Below are positions 9,343-19,452 of a stretch of DNA of 45,063 nt, in pieces. This stretch comes from Opitutaceae bacterium. GTDB taxonomy: Bacteria; Verrucomicrobiota; Verrucomicrobiia; Opitutales; Opitutaceae. Position 1 is the first letter of the stretch. The number at the start of each line of letters is the position of its first letter. The position numbers and the translations under genes were made by a program. A model generated the notes under the pieces. It was not told the DNA's origin, made no database searches, and was given only the letters and a program-made list of their open reading frames with translations. Location: assembly GCA_947471115.1 (NCBI GenBank), contig CANIXX010000003.1, positions 1-45,063 on the forward strand, in the 5' to 3' direction.

Positions 9343-9392
9343 AAAAAGGAATATTAGATTCAGGCGTAAACTGTGTTTATGCGTATTTTTGA

Positions 9393-11417
9393 CTAAAGTC
9401 GCGTGGCCGGTTGACCGGCATTTGTTTCCAGCCAGCCCGCCCACCCACCAGCGGGCTGCAGGCTCAATTTGATCGTCTCACCGGCGTGAACGAGGCGATT
9501 TTTTTTCACCGCCGAACGCTCGAGACCTGCTCCAGGAGCATCTTCAAAATAAGTAAGTATATAATCGGTCGCCGGCTTAAGGAAATCCAGTTTAACCGCC
9601 GTCTCTAAAGGCTGGTCCGCTGTCAAAGCGCCAAGAAACCAGCGCGTACCCTGGCGGCGAGCCACCCCGAGGTTTTGCCCAATCTCACCAAAAAGCATAC
9701 GCGACTCATCCCATGTGTCGGGCAGCTCACGCAAGAACTCGAGTTCGACCCCGCCGCGCGAACCGGCGTCATCCCAAGCAGAAAAACCTCCCCGGATCAC
9801 CGGCGCCGGATTGTACAACACCAGCATGTAGGCCATGTGATACATATTGCTGCGACCGGAAGTATAAATATGCGGAGTATAATCATAGGGGCCGGCTAGG
9901 CCACGCGTGAAAGGTAGGGCCAAATCATGGCTGACCGGTGGCTTATTCTCAGCCCCGGCCCCGGCCTCACAGGAGAGCAAATTCGGGTAAGTACGCCAGG
10001 ATCCATCCGGAAGGTATTCATCATGTATATTAAGAGTAAGTCGGTGCTGGGCAGCAGTGCGTAGCAACCGTAGCAGCCAGGCGGAATTTTCCTGGGTACC
10101 ATAATGCACAAAACCCGGCTTCAGCCCCTCCACCCCCCAGCGCGCCTGAGTGGCCATGACCAGATCCATGTCCTGCTTAGGCAAAGACCAACGGCTGTTA
10201 GCATACAGTGATAGACCCACGCCTTTGGCTTTGCCGTAGGCAATTAACGCAGGCATATCCAAATCGACCAAAATATCCACGCCCTGGGTTTTGGGATTGG
10301 GACGAAAAGGCACGTAGCCGGAAGCAACCCTTGTCAGGTCGCCGGTGGTGTTGGCCTCCCAGCCACTGTCCCGATACGCCGCCGGAACTTGCTCGCGATA
10401 GGCCGCCCGTTCCTCGTTCGTCCAGGGAGCCTCGGTTGCGTTCCAGCCCCAATCCAATTGGATGTATTTAAAGTTTTGCGCGGCGGCCCAATCGATCATT
10501 TTTTTCAATTGCCCCGTTTCCATCCGGCGTATGCCCGTATGTTTTTTAAAATTCCCAATAGCACTGAGCATTTTGCCAGTTTTAACCCACGAAAAATTAC
10601 CGGTTGCCGGTGGATTCAACGTGGCGATCAAGTTTTGATTGCGAACAAGATCGATCGCTTCACGACCAATTAAAAGCACACGCCATGGGGAGCAGATACC
10701 GGCATCGCCGCGATACTCACCCAGCAACCGACCGCTGACGCCTCCGTTGCTTTGGACTCCTTGCAAGCGGGGATAATCCCGGACGTCAGCTTCAAGGATC
10801 GCTGCATAGCCGGCAGGTGTGCGCACAGTGAGGGGCAGTTGCATCCATCCTTTATACTCGGCGAGTTTCACCGGGGCCTGAGGATAGATTCCCTCCGTTT
10901 TTTTGATCGGCCAGGCGACCGTATCCGGCACAAAGTTAAAAGCAATTTGCTCTTTGGTCAGTTCGACCGGTCCACCCGCTGTGCCGTCCACCCGGTAGCG
11001 CAAAGCGACACCCTCATCATAAGCGCGCAACTCGACTTGTACACGCCGTTCGGGAGTGCCGTTTTCGCGCAATTCAATCACCAGCGCATTATAACGATCG
11101 GGCAGCACCGCCTGCTCCCCGTATAGAGGCCGCCACATGTCGCGCACTTGCGTGCGTGAGGCGTTCACCTGCGCGAACTTGGTGGTGCGCTTCGGCTTCA
11201 GCTCCAAACTCATGGGCGAAGACACCAGCAATGGTTGCTGATGATAACTGACCGCATAAACCGGCTCCCCGCCCTCAAGCGTAAACGTCACCACCACGGA
11301 GCGATCGGGAGACTCCAGCACCTCGGTTGGCACCAAGGCAAAACCCCCTTGGGGAATCATGAGTGCGGAGAAGGCCGCAGCCAGTCGGATGAGGTTAGTT
11401 TTCATCAATTTGTACAA
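9393..11417 (-). CDS. Glycoside hydrolase family 97
   Basis: 674 aa ORF; SPDRSVVVTFTLEGGEPVYAVSYHQQPLL N-domain, FKYIQLDWGWNATEAPW, LNIHDEYLPDGSWRTYPNLLSCEAGAGAE, FTRGLAGPYDYTP; typical GH97 layout. Confidence 0.85.
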   Translation of the reverse strand: MYKLMKTNLIRLAAAFSALMIPQGGFALVPTEVLESPDRSVVVTFTLEGGEPVYAVSYHQQPLLVSSPMSLELKPKRTTKFAQVNASRTQVRDMWRPLYGEQAVLPDRYNALVIELRENGTPERRVQVELRAYDEGVALRYRVDGTAGGPVELTKEQIAFNFVPDTVAWPIKKTEGIYPQAPVKLAEYKGWMQLPLTVRTPAGYAAILEADVRDYPRLQGVQSNGGVSGRLLGEYRGDAGICSPWRVLLIGREAIDLVRNQNLIATLNPPATGNFSWVKTGKMLSAIGNFKKHTGIRRMETGQLKKMIDWAAAQNFKYIQLDWGWNATEAPWTNEERAAYREQVPAAYRDSGWEANTTGDLTRVASGYVPFRPNPKTQGVDILVDLDMPALIAYGKAKGVGLSLYANSRWSLPKQDMDLVMATQARWGVEGLKPGFVHYGTQENSAWLLRLLRTAAQHRLTLNIHDEYLPDGSWRTYPNLLSCEAGAGAENKPPVSHDLALPFTRGLAGPYDYTPHIYTSGRSNMYHMAYMLVLYNPAPVIRGGFSAWDDAGSRGGVELEFLRELPDTWDESRMLFGEIGQNLGVARRQGTRWFLGALTADQPLETAVKLDFLKPATDYILTYFEDAPGAGLERSAVKKNRLVHAGETIKLSLQPAGGWAGWLETNAGQPATRL

Positions 11418-11488
11418 AAAACGAATTCATTATAAAACCCAAGGTCAGCCCAAGACCATAATAGATATTATGCGACACGCAGACTGGA

Positions 11489-12238
11489 TCACTTCGAGGC
11501 AGGAGGAGGCGGAGGCATCGGCACGTTACCGATAATCAAGGTGCTGATATTATTAAACTCACTGGTCATGGGATAAGCTATAATCAGGGTGCGCGAGTCC
11601 CTTGGTTTGGGCAGACCGGTTTTAACCACCATCTTCCAACCCTCCTCACGCAGACAGGCAATCTTGATGGGCAGGAAGTCGACCGCCGCACTTACGTCGA
11701 TATCCGCATGTTTTTTGGCTTCGACAATCGATTGCCCTCCGGCCAATTGGACGGCTAAATTGGCAGGGCAAAAATTGTGAAAGCGAACGTGTTTCTCGGG
11801 GATGGTTTCCCCCCAGAATTCGACCGGCGTAAATTGAAAGGGAAAGGGGGCCAACTCGGGGGCATAGGTCACCAGAAACAAAACCCCTCGCCAGTGGTTG
11901 GGGATATCGACGCTGCCAACTTTGCGCTGCTCCATCTTATCTTTGACTTTGACCTTGCGGAAAAGCGTGATGGTTTCCGGACCATAGTATTCGATAATCG
12001 GAGAGCGCCCGCTGCTGCCGAGTGACAGATCATGGATCACCTTGCCGCTGGCCAGTGAAACCCGCAGGTCAGGCTCCGGCTTGTCGTTTATAAGCAGACC
12101 GGTACCGACATATATAAATTGCACCATCACCGGCGGCTTTTTATCGGCAGGCGGGAGCTCTTGCGCGTTCCCTGTAGCTATACATCCGCACGCAATGAAT
12201 AGACTTTGAATGATTAAATATCGAAGGGACTTAGCCAT
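11489..12238 (-). CDS. Small secreted protein of uncharacterised family (paralog of 8587..9342)
   Basis: 249 aa, N-terminal signal; overlaps the 3' end of the upstream 1261-aa gene by 25 nt. Confidence 0.75.
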   Translation of the reverse strand: MAKSLRYLIIQSLFIACGCIATGNAQELPPADKKPPVMVQFIYVGTGLLINDKPEPDLRVSLASGKVIHDLSLGSSGRSPIIEYYGPETITLFRKVKVKDKMEQRKVGSVDIPNHWRGVLFLVTYAPELAPFPFQFTPVEFWGETIPEKHVRFHNFCPANLAVQLAGGQSIVEAKKHADIDVSAAVDFLPIKIACLREEGWKMVVKTGLPKPRDSRTLIIAYPMTSEFNNISTLIIGNVPMPPPPPASK

Positions 12239-15200
12239 TTGAAGGAGATGATTTTAAACCTACGGCCGAAGGTTTGGTTAATAGAATTCACGGCAGTGGG
12301 CCTTTGCCAGGCCTCTTGTCCGGCTGAGGTATTATCCACATAGTCCGGAAGGCGCTGCACCACTGCTTCACACCAGGCACGACTTTGGACCTGCGGATTG
12401 GCCTTAGTACTATTCACTGCATCCAACACATCGCCGTAAGTGCGGATCACGAAGGTGTCAGAGCGTGCACTGAGAACCGGACCAAGGGTTTGCAAGACGT
12501 CAGCCTGTGTCACCCAACCAGGCACGCCCTGCGAGAGGCGGTTGACGCTGATCGGGGTCGCCAATGACCTCCCCGGCAGGGGCAGACTCGTCGTCGAGAA
12601 AACTTCAAAGTCCGTGCTATTGGAACTGAACGCACCATTGGGGCGTTTGGCCGGGAGCGCCTGTTGGGTGGCATCCAAGGCATTGGCCAACGCCCCCATC
12701 GTGCGCTCATCAAAGGTGGTGGCAGGATTGTCCACCAGAGCCCGATTGACGAAGTCGGCCAAGCAGACAAAGGGGCCACGGTTTTTCACCTCAGTGACGA
12801 TGGCCGTCGCCAGTGAGTCGAGCTGATCGCTCGTAAGAAAACGATAACCTTTGAAGCTGTTTGGGGCCGAATCGGCGCTGGACGCGGCGGTCATAACGCT
12901 GGTTTCGTCGGGGGGATAGAGTGTGCGTGAAAACGGGGCTTCATCGGAACGTGCAGTTGCTCCGACCGGCACGTTAAGTGTACTGCCCAGGATTGCCCGC
13001 CAGGCCTCAACCGAAGTTGAATTGATATTAAAGGCCCCGGTGGTTAATAACCCCGCCCCAGCATGCGCAGTGGTCCGCAGATCCGCCGGGTCCAGGTTGG
13101 TGGACGTCTGGATCAAACGGGAATTGGGCAGTATAGACGGAATGGCCCCGGTGGCCGGAACCCCGGAAAAGAAATAACCATCCCACAAGGCCCGATTAAA
13201 CAGGTAAGAATGATCATAAAAGCCAAAGCCTAGACGAGGCGCAGGACACTGATAAGCAACTGCTCCGTAGCCGACTTGGAGATCCGCCCGTGAATTGCCA
13301 ATCGGATTGGCGGGGCTGAATCGACTATTTTGCTCCTTCCTCACCTCGCGGTAGGCGTTGACGTGCTGCAACGCACCAAGCGATAAAATACGGGTTTCGG
13401 GTCGAGGCACATCATAAAAAATAGCACCTTGGCTATTGACCGTAAAATCATAGCCAAAATAGGCCTTGCCGCCTTCCGCTGGAGTGTCGGCCACGATGCT
13501 GTAGGATGAACTTGGCACGGCATTGACGGTGTCGGCAGCTGGTTCTACTCCAATGGTTCCATACGGGTTTTTATAGCTGTAAACGAACGGGGTTTCGCCT
13601 GATGAAATTACGGCACGGGGATTATAGCCTTCCGCCCAACGAATTTTTCCAGGGGTTCTATAATTATAGGAATTAAGGGTGGTTCTCAGCACAATCTTGA
13701 TCGGGAAATGACTGGCCACCTCCGTGCTGACGGGCGCCGAACCCAAGTTCTTATAAGCGTTCTCTTTTGGTGTCGTCTTCCCGGCCTTAAACGTGGGATC
13801 CTGTACCGATCTGATATTTTGCACCAAGTTACCCAATGCTTTATTAGTTGGACTCGTGGAAGTAAACTCACGCAGAGTCAGCCCCAGACCAGCGATATAA
13901 TCATCCACATCAGGGGCTTTTTCATTATGAGCGGGCATTGAATTCGATCTGCTGGAATAAAAAACAAAAAAGTACTTTTCCTGATCGCCTGGGTCGGCGG
14001 CCACTGGGAGTGCGGGCAGGGAAAACGAAGGCGACTTTACGACAATGCCATAGCCATTGGATGCTCCCACGCCCCAGCCACGGGTCAGAGTCGGGGTGGC
14101 CGGATCGATCACGGTGGTCGGGAAATCAGCATCAAGCGCATAGACATAAGCGGAACCCGGGGACATGACCCCAGTATTAAGATAAAAATCACACGCCCGG
14201 TTTCTCGACGACACCACATTCGGAGTGTATGGCCCCCAGTTGCCGGAAGTGCCGGTAATAGGATATGTTATAGCATATTTTGGAACAGCTGAATTTGCTG
14301 TATTATTATAAAAATAAGGACTGGCGATATTCGCCGCACTGCTGATCGCATTGGCCGCAAACGAGGGAAGAAGCCCCTTCATGACGCGGGCGTAAAAAAT
14401 ACTGGGCCTGACAACCGAATCATCGGAAAAATCAATCTGGCCGTAATATTGAGCATTGTTGAGGGTTATATTATAGGGATTCCATAGTACGACTGCAGGG
14501 ATATGGCGCAGCTCCAAGTGAAAATTCCCCGAGCCCTCTGGCACGAGCTTCGCCTCGGTGTACATCTGAAAGAGGGCGACCACTGGACTCACCCCGTGCT
14601 GGGTCGTATCACCAGGGATATCGACCCGATGGGCCCGCTGTGCAATGGTTGCACTGGCGCCTGTGCCCGTAACGGAATCAGCTAATTGATAATACGAACG
14701 CAGTAATTGCCAGGTCGGCCCCTTGCCGTCGAAGCCTTGAGTGGGATCGGGGTTCCAGGTGGGATTAACCGGATGCTTAGTCAGTTGCCAGATCGGCCCG
14801 GTGGGGGCGTCGACGGCAGTGGTGCCGGTTTTGAACGCTGCGGTCAGGTCCTGGCGTAAACCGCCACGCAATGTGTCGGTGAGTACGCCGTGGCTATAAG
14901 TAGTCAGATCGTGAAAGCGCAGTTTCCGGGTGGTACCCAGCACCGCCTTTTTGGCGGTATCGGCTCCAATCAACGCGAGCTGATTAGAATCCAAAATTTT
15001 GCTCACTGCCAAGCTGTTGGCCGGGAAATAGGTTTTAAGCAGGGTACCATTGGTGAAATTGCTGTCGTCATCGATCAGTTCGGTGGCGACGCGTTGAGCC
15101 ACCTGGACCCGGGCACGCAACTGGGCCTCGGTGGGCGAGATGGTGGCGCAGGCCGGATTGTAGGGATCCTGCAGGTTGATGCGGGCCTTGACCCCTTCAT

Positions 15201-15999
15201 CGCCAACCCAGTAGGCGTAACGACCAATCGGGATCTGCGTAGCCCCCCCCAGGCCAGGGATCAGATTACCGCCCGCCTTGATGTCCACCAGCGGAGCCAC
15301 CACATAGCCAGACTCAGCCCCCGAAGTTTTCCCGCAACTATTCGGACCGGCGAGGAGCACACCCGGAACACTACCAATGGTATAGCTGGTCAACGCATCC
15401 TGGGTGATGGCGGGCGACGGGCTGATGGTTACGTCGGGAGCGAACGCCAAGCCGGTGGCCGCCGTGGTGATTTGGCCAAAGTTATCCGCCGCGGTTGACG
15501 CGGTGAAGGTCACTTTTTCATTGCCGCTCACCAGCCAATTCAGCAGTTGCGGGGTGCTGGTAGTGGAGGCTGGATCGGTATAGGAGGGCTCAACCGAGGA
15601 AGACTGGTTATTACCCCACACACCGGTCCACAGTTTAGCGCCATTGGTCGCGGTCGTGGCCACTCCAGTCAGATTGGTGGCAAAGGCCTGCGCGGTCGTG
15701 GTGACACGCTGATCAGGACCGGCGGTTTGTTGCAACTGGCCAAGGGCGATATTCAGCGCCAGCAGCGCATTGCTGCGGGCCTTGTCGAGTTGCTGGTAGT
15801 TGGTGGCGATTTGGACTTCGACGCGGGTCAAGGCAGCTATACTGACCATCAGCAAAACCAGAAATGAAATCAGCACGATGGTGATGAGTAGCGTAAAGCC
15901 GTTGCGGCGCGAAGTGCCGGCCTGACGCAATAAACGGGACCGAGATGAATTTTGCACAGAAGTTGGTGGGATAGGTGGAAACGTGAAACCAGAAGGCAA
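12214..15999 (-). CDS. Giant prepilin-like/PilX-like protein, resembling Verru_Chthon cassette protein A
   Basis: 1261 aa; N-terminal NGFTLLITIVLISFLVLLMVSIAALTRVEVQIATNYQQLDKARSNALLALNIALGQLQ (prepilin-like hydrophobic start), extended C-terminal region. Confidence 0.6.
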   Translation of the reverse strand: MPSGFTFPPIPPTSVQNSSRSRLLRQAGTSRRNGFTLLITIVLISFLVLLMVSIAALTRVEVQIATNYQQLDKARSNALLALNIALGQLQQTAGPDQRVTTTAQAFATNLTGVATTATNGAKLWTGVWGNNQSSSVEPSYTDPASTTSTPQLLNWLVSGNEKVTFTASTAADNFGQITTAATGLAFAPDVTISPSPAITQDALTSYTIGSVPGVLLAGPNSCGKTSGAESGYVVAPLVDIKAGGNLIPGLGGATQIPIGRYAYWVGDEGVKARINLQDPYNPACATISPTEAQLRARVQVAQRVATELIDDDSNFTNGTLLKTYFPANSLAVSKILDSNQLALIGADTAKKAVLGTTRKLRFHDLTTYSHGVLTDTLRGGLRQDLTAAFKTGTTAVDAPTGPIWQLTKHPVNPTWNPDPTQGFDGKGPTWQLLRSYYQLADSVTGTGASATIAQRAHRVDIPGDTTQHGVSPVVALFQMYTEAKLVPEGSGNFHLELRHIPAVVLWNPYNITLNNAQYYGQIDFSDDSVVRPSIFYARVMKGLLPSFAANAISSAANIASPYFYNNTANSAVPKYAITYPITGTSGNWGPYTPNVVSSRNRACDFYLNTGVMSPGSAYVYALDADFPTTVIDPATPTLTRGWGVGASNGYGIVVKSPSFSLPALPVAADPGDQEKYFFVFYSSRSNSMPAHNEKAPDVDDYIAGLGLTLREFTSTSPTNKALGNLVQNIRSVQDPTFKAGKTTPKENAYKNLGSAPVSTEVASHFPIKIVLRTTLNSYNYRTPGKIRWAEGYNPRAVISSGETPFVYSYKNPYGTIGVEPAADTVNAVPSSSYSIVADTPAEGGKAYFGYDFTVNSQGAIFYDVPRPETRILSLGALQHVNAYREVRKEQNSRFSPANPIGNSRADLQVGYGAVAYQCPAPRLGFGFYDHSYLFNRALWDGYFFSGVPATGAIPSILPNSRLIQTSTNLDPADLRTTAHAGAGLLTTGAFNINSTSVEAWRAILGSTLNVPVGATARSDEAPFSRTLYPPDETSVMTAASSADSAPNSFKGYRFLTSDQLDSLATAIVTEVKNRGPFVCLADFVNRALVDNPATTFDERTMGALANALDATQQALPAKRPNGAFSSNSTDFEVFSTTSLPLPGRSLATPISVNRLSQGVPGWVTQADVLQTLGPVLSARSDTFVIRTYGDVLDAVNSTKANPQVQSRAWCEAVVQRLPDYVDNTSAGQEAWQRPTAVNSINQTFGRRFKIISFKWLSPFDI

Positions 16000-16387
16000 T
16001 CGATGAACTACCTCCGGCCCAGTTGCCGGCTACGGCTACTAAGTCCAAGCGCGAATACGTGAAATGGGTTACGCATGCTGAGGGGTATTTCGTCGCAGTA
16101 GGGGTAAAAATGAAGTCGCCGATCAAAAATAAACCCGAGGGCTTATGCATTTGACCTGACCAAAAGCCGCTAAACGGGGCCAATTTCCAAGTGCTGGAGG
16201 TAGGTCATTTAAGATCTACAGAATACCGGAAGCACCTGGCGTGAAATAGCTGGGAATGCGCTTTAAATGTGCACTTTTGGGCAAGCACCCTAGTGAAATA
16301 GCAGCCCTCCCTCCCCCGCCAACCTACGTAACAATCAGCCCCAATTAAACTTAGTATCCCGCCAAGGTTTATTCCCCGCGCCGGAAA

Positions 16388-18391
16388 TCATCGGGAGGTT
16401 GAAAGGTCGAGTCGCAGCGAGGTCAAATAACTGAAGTCCGGCAGCGCCTCGCTACCGCCCACCGCCACGGTGATTCGGTTTTCACCGCGGTGAAGCAACT
16501 CGACGGGCAAGGCGATCCGCAGGGGGAATACCACCTCGCGCCACCCCGCCAGAAACGCCGGGGTCTGGGTCGCGGGCAACGCACGGCCATTCACGCTCAG
16601 ATGCAAAGCCCGGGGCTTAGCCGGCCCGGTTGCAAACGCGAGATTGAGTACCAACTCGGCCGTGCCGCCGACCGGCTCGACCGGTAGCACCAGGGTGGAT
16701 TCGACTGCCCCCGCCGCCTGGAGGGGAAGTACCGTCTCCCGCGCATAGAAACGCTCCACCGTGCGCTGGTGATGGGAGGCGGTTGCCGCCAGCGGAATTC
16801 GCAACAGCGCGGTCTCTTCGCCGGCCAATTCGATCCGAGCGGGATCAACGAGTTCCTTGGCCACTGAATCGATCCGCCACCCCCCCGTGAACTGAGCGCG
16901 AAAATCCGTCGGGAGGGGGGCATCCCAACGCATGCGGGCGATCAGCGACGGCCCGATCGGGAGAGTCGGCAAGCGCAACCCAAACCCGAGCGGACGGGAC
17001 GAGGCATTATGTAGGAGCACGCGCAACTCGTTACCCTCACGGGCGGCGATGGCCATGACACCCACCGCTTGAGCGGCGTCCACGCCGGTCCACGCCAGCG
17101 GTACGCGGGTGCCGGAAAAGTCACGGAAAAAACCATAAAACTCCCGCAGCGGGGTGGGCTTTAAGACCATGTCGGCGGGAGCGTTCGGCCGCGTGTAGAG
17201 CGCTTGGCCGCGTTGCGGAGCGTAACCGGCATCGCTCTCGGGCAGAATAAAGGGCACGGTGAGCGCGACTTCCGGGCGGTCCATAAACCGCATCCACAGC
17301 CGGGTAACCGTTGTACCATAAAGGTAATAGAGATAATCATTGGGCCAAGGGCCCTTTTGCGGGGTGATCCCCTGACGGCCGAATTCGCTGACAATCATCG
17401 GCAGGCCGGGCTGGTTCCAGCGCTGCTGATGGTAGGCGTAGATTAAGTCGAGCAGGCCATCCTGCTTGCCAAATTCCCAGAGGTTGTTGTGCCCGTTAAA
17501 CAAGCTGTCGTAGGCGTTGGCCATGGGCTGCCGGCGAGCGGCCTTGTACCCCGGAGATTCGGTCCCATAGGCCCACAATTCTTTGGAATAAAAATGAAGG
17601 TCGTAGGCCCCGACCACATCGCCGGCCATGTCGATGAAGGCGCGCTCCCACCCGCCAGCTAACCAGCGCTTCCAGTCTACCCCAGGGTAAGGCCAGGCGC
17701 TGCACGGACCGGAAACCTTCACCTCTGGCTGGTCTGCGGCCAGTCGGGTGGCCAGCACGCGGCTAAACGCGGCGTAATCCTGCGGAGGATTGGCTGTGCC
17801 CCGCCAGGACGCATCCGGCTCGTTCAGCGGTGAAAAATAACGCGGTTTTGAGCCCCCGGCTGAATCAATCGCGCCCAACCAACGTGCGATCAATTCGGCG
17901 GCCTGCCCGTGCGCTTCAGGGGGCACTGACTGCACATGCTCCACTTTCATGGTCGCATCCACCGGCACCGCGTTCCCTTCCGTGGATGCTAATTTTTTCG
18001 GATACGAACCACCGGCCATGGCGTGCACCAGACCAGGGTAAAGTTGGGCGGTGCGCTGGTAAAAGGTCGCATAATTAGCGATCTGCGTGTCGATGCGATC
18101 ACTCCAACACAGCCGGTCCGAGCCGCCGCCATTGTCGCCGAAATACGGCCCGGTCCCCCGTCCGGGCGGCGCCCCGAGCGCCCGTAACTCGGCGTTGCGC
18201 TCATCGCTGAACATGCCGGGGACGTGGTAAGTGCGAAAATAGCGTGCACGGTCGACCACCGTGATTTCGTGGGGGCCTGCCCTTAGCGTCAGGGTGGTAT
18301 CGGGCTCCAGGGTGAGCATCACCGCCTCAGTCGCCCCAAGGGTGCACGAGCCGGCCGCGAATAAAAGCAAAGCAAGGAAGGCGGGGTTCAT
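16388..18391 (-). CDS. Secreted glycoside hydrolase, GH86-like (beta-agarase/beta-porphyranase type)
   Basis: 667 aa, signal peptide; RYFRTYHVPGMFS, DRIDTQIANYATFYQRTAQLYPGLVHAMAGGSYP, YFSPLNEPDASW, YDLHFYSKEL, IVSEFGRQG, VPFILPESDAGY. Confidence 0.5.
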   Translation of the reverse strand: MNPAFLALLLFAAGSCTLGATEAVMLTLEPDTTLTLRAGPHEITVVDRARYFRTYHVPGMFSDERNAELRALGAPPGRGTGPYFGDNGGGSDRLCWSDRIDTQIANYATFYQRTAQLYPGLVHAMAGGSYPKKLASTEGNAVPVDATMKVEHVQSVPPEAHGQAAELIARWLGAIDSAGGSKPRYFSPLNEPDASWRGTANPPQDYAAFSRVLATRLAADQPEVKVSGPCSAWPYPGVDWKRWLAGGWERAFIDMAGDVVGAYDLHFYSKELWAYGTESPGYKAARRQPMANAYDSLFNGHNNLWEFGKQDGLLDLIYAYHQQRWNQPGLPMIVSEFGRQGITPQKGPWPNDYLYYLYGTTVTRLWMRFMDRPEVALTVPFILPESDAGYAPQRGQALYTRPNAPADMVLKPTPLREFYGFFRDFSGTRVPLAWTGVDAAQAVGVMAIAAREGNELRVLLHNASSRPLGFGLRLPTLPIGPSLIARMRWDAPLPTDFRAQFTGGWRIDSVAKELVDPARIELAGEETALLRIPLAATASHHQRTVERFYARETVLPLQAAGAVESTLVLPVEPVGGTAELVLNLAFATGPAKPRALHLSVNGRALPATQTPAFLAGWREVVFPLRIALPVELLHRGENRITVAVGGSEALPDFSYLTSLRLDLSTSR

Positions 18392-18418
18392 AACATTTTG
18401 AAGAGTGCGGTGGGGGGA

Positions 18419-19405
18419 TTATAATGTTTCGGGCCTAAACACGAGGAAAGCATCGCCATCGCCGTAGGGTTTCACGGCAAAGGAAAGGCAAGGTTGCGGG
18501 GCATTAAGGCAATAGCTGGGACGCTCCAATCGCTCCACCCCCTCGATCACCCCGTCGGGCCGACGTAAGTACGGGGTAGTGATGACCCGGTAGCGTTCCA
18601 AATCCCAGTTCAACCCGTCATCCGATTCAAACAGCAGGTTGCAACACGGTCCGGTGCCGCGCACGCCTTGCATGTCTTTCATCAGGCAACGGTAGCGATT
18701 GCCCTCGCGCCACAAATAGGGGTCCTCGAACGCGAACTTCACGCCAGGCAGATCAAAGCGTGTGCCCGGCAATTTGAAAAAGGGGCCGGCCGGATCGTCG
18801 GCGATCGCCATACCGTGCAGCACGCGGCTGCCGAATGGATGCGGCGGGCCCACGGTCACGCCTTTGTAAACCATCAGAAACCGCCCGTTCGCCATCTCGC
18901 AGACCGACGGGTTGGCCACACAAAGACTATCCCAACTGTCGGCGGAGACATCAATGATCGGCCGATCGAAACGACGCCACGGTCCTGTGAGTGAGTCGGC
19001 TACCGCCACCCCGATACGCTGGTGATTACGATGATCCCACCATTCGCCATTTCCGTAATTGCCCGTGTAGTACATATAGTACCGGCCGAGGAAGGCCTTG
19101 ACCGTGACGTTGTGAAAATTATGCGCGTCCCAAGTCGACTCGGTGGTGCGTGTGAACACCGTTTCCACATAGTTAAACGGGCCCCACGGGTTCGGTCCCT
19201 CGGCCCGGCAGATCTCGGAATAATCGATCCAAGCGTCATGGCCGCGCGGCCCCGGCCAACGGGAAAAAAACAACGTGAAGCCGCCGGTGGGCAACGGCAG
19301 GACGCACCCGCACCAGACGTTCCACCCCGGCATAGCAAACAGGTGCGTGGTGTCGGTGGCTTTGGCGTGCAAAGGGGACGGTTCGGTAAGCATGGCAGTG
19401 GGCAT
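18419..19405 (-). CDS. Five-bladed beta-propeller glycoside hydrolase (GH43/GH117-like)
   Basis: 328 aa; FHNVTVKAFLGRYYMYYTGNYGN, GVAVADSLTGPWRRFDRPIID, WDSLCVANPSVCEMANGRFLMVYKG, FAFEDPYLWREGNRYRCLMKDM. Confidence 0.65.
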   Translation of the reverse strand: MPTAMLTEPSPLHAKATDTTHLFAMPGWNVWCGCVLPLPTGGFTLFFSRWPGPRGHDAWIDYSEICRAEGPNPWGPFNYVETVFTRTTESTWDAHNFHNVTVKAFLGRYYMYYTGNYGNGEWWDHRNHQRIGVAVADSLTGPWRRFDRPIIDVSADSWDSLCVANPSVCEMANGRFLMVYKGVTVGPPHPFGSRVLHGMAIADDPAGPFFKLPGTRFDLPGVKFAFEDPYLWREGNRYRCLMKDMQGVRGTGPCCNLLFESDDGLNWDLERYRVITTPYLRRPDGVIEGVERLERPSYCLNAPQPCLSFAVKPYGDGDAFLVFRPETL

Positions 19406-19452
19406 AGGGTGATTGGAATAGATTAATAACGATCAGATTGCAGATCGAAGGC

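Noticed and set aside
14890-15498. 202-aa plus-strand ORF
   Set aside because: Antisense to the 1261-aa prepilin-like gene; no recognisable domain.
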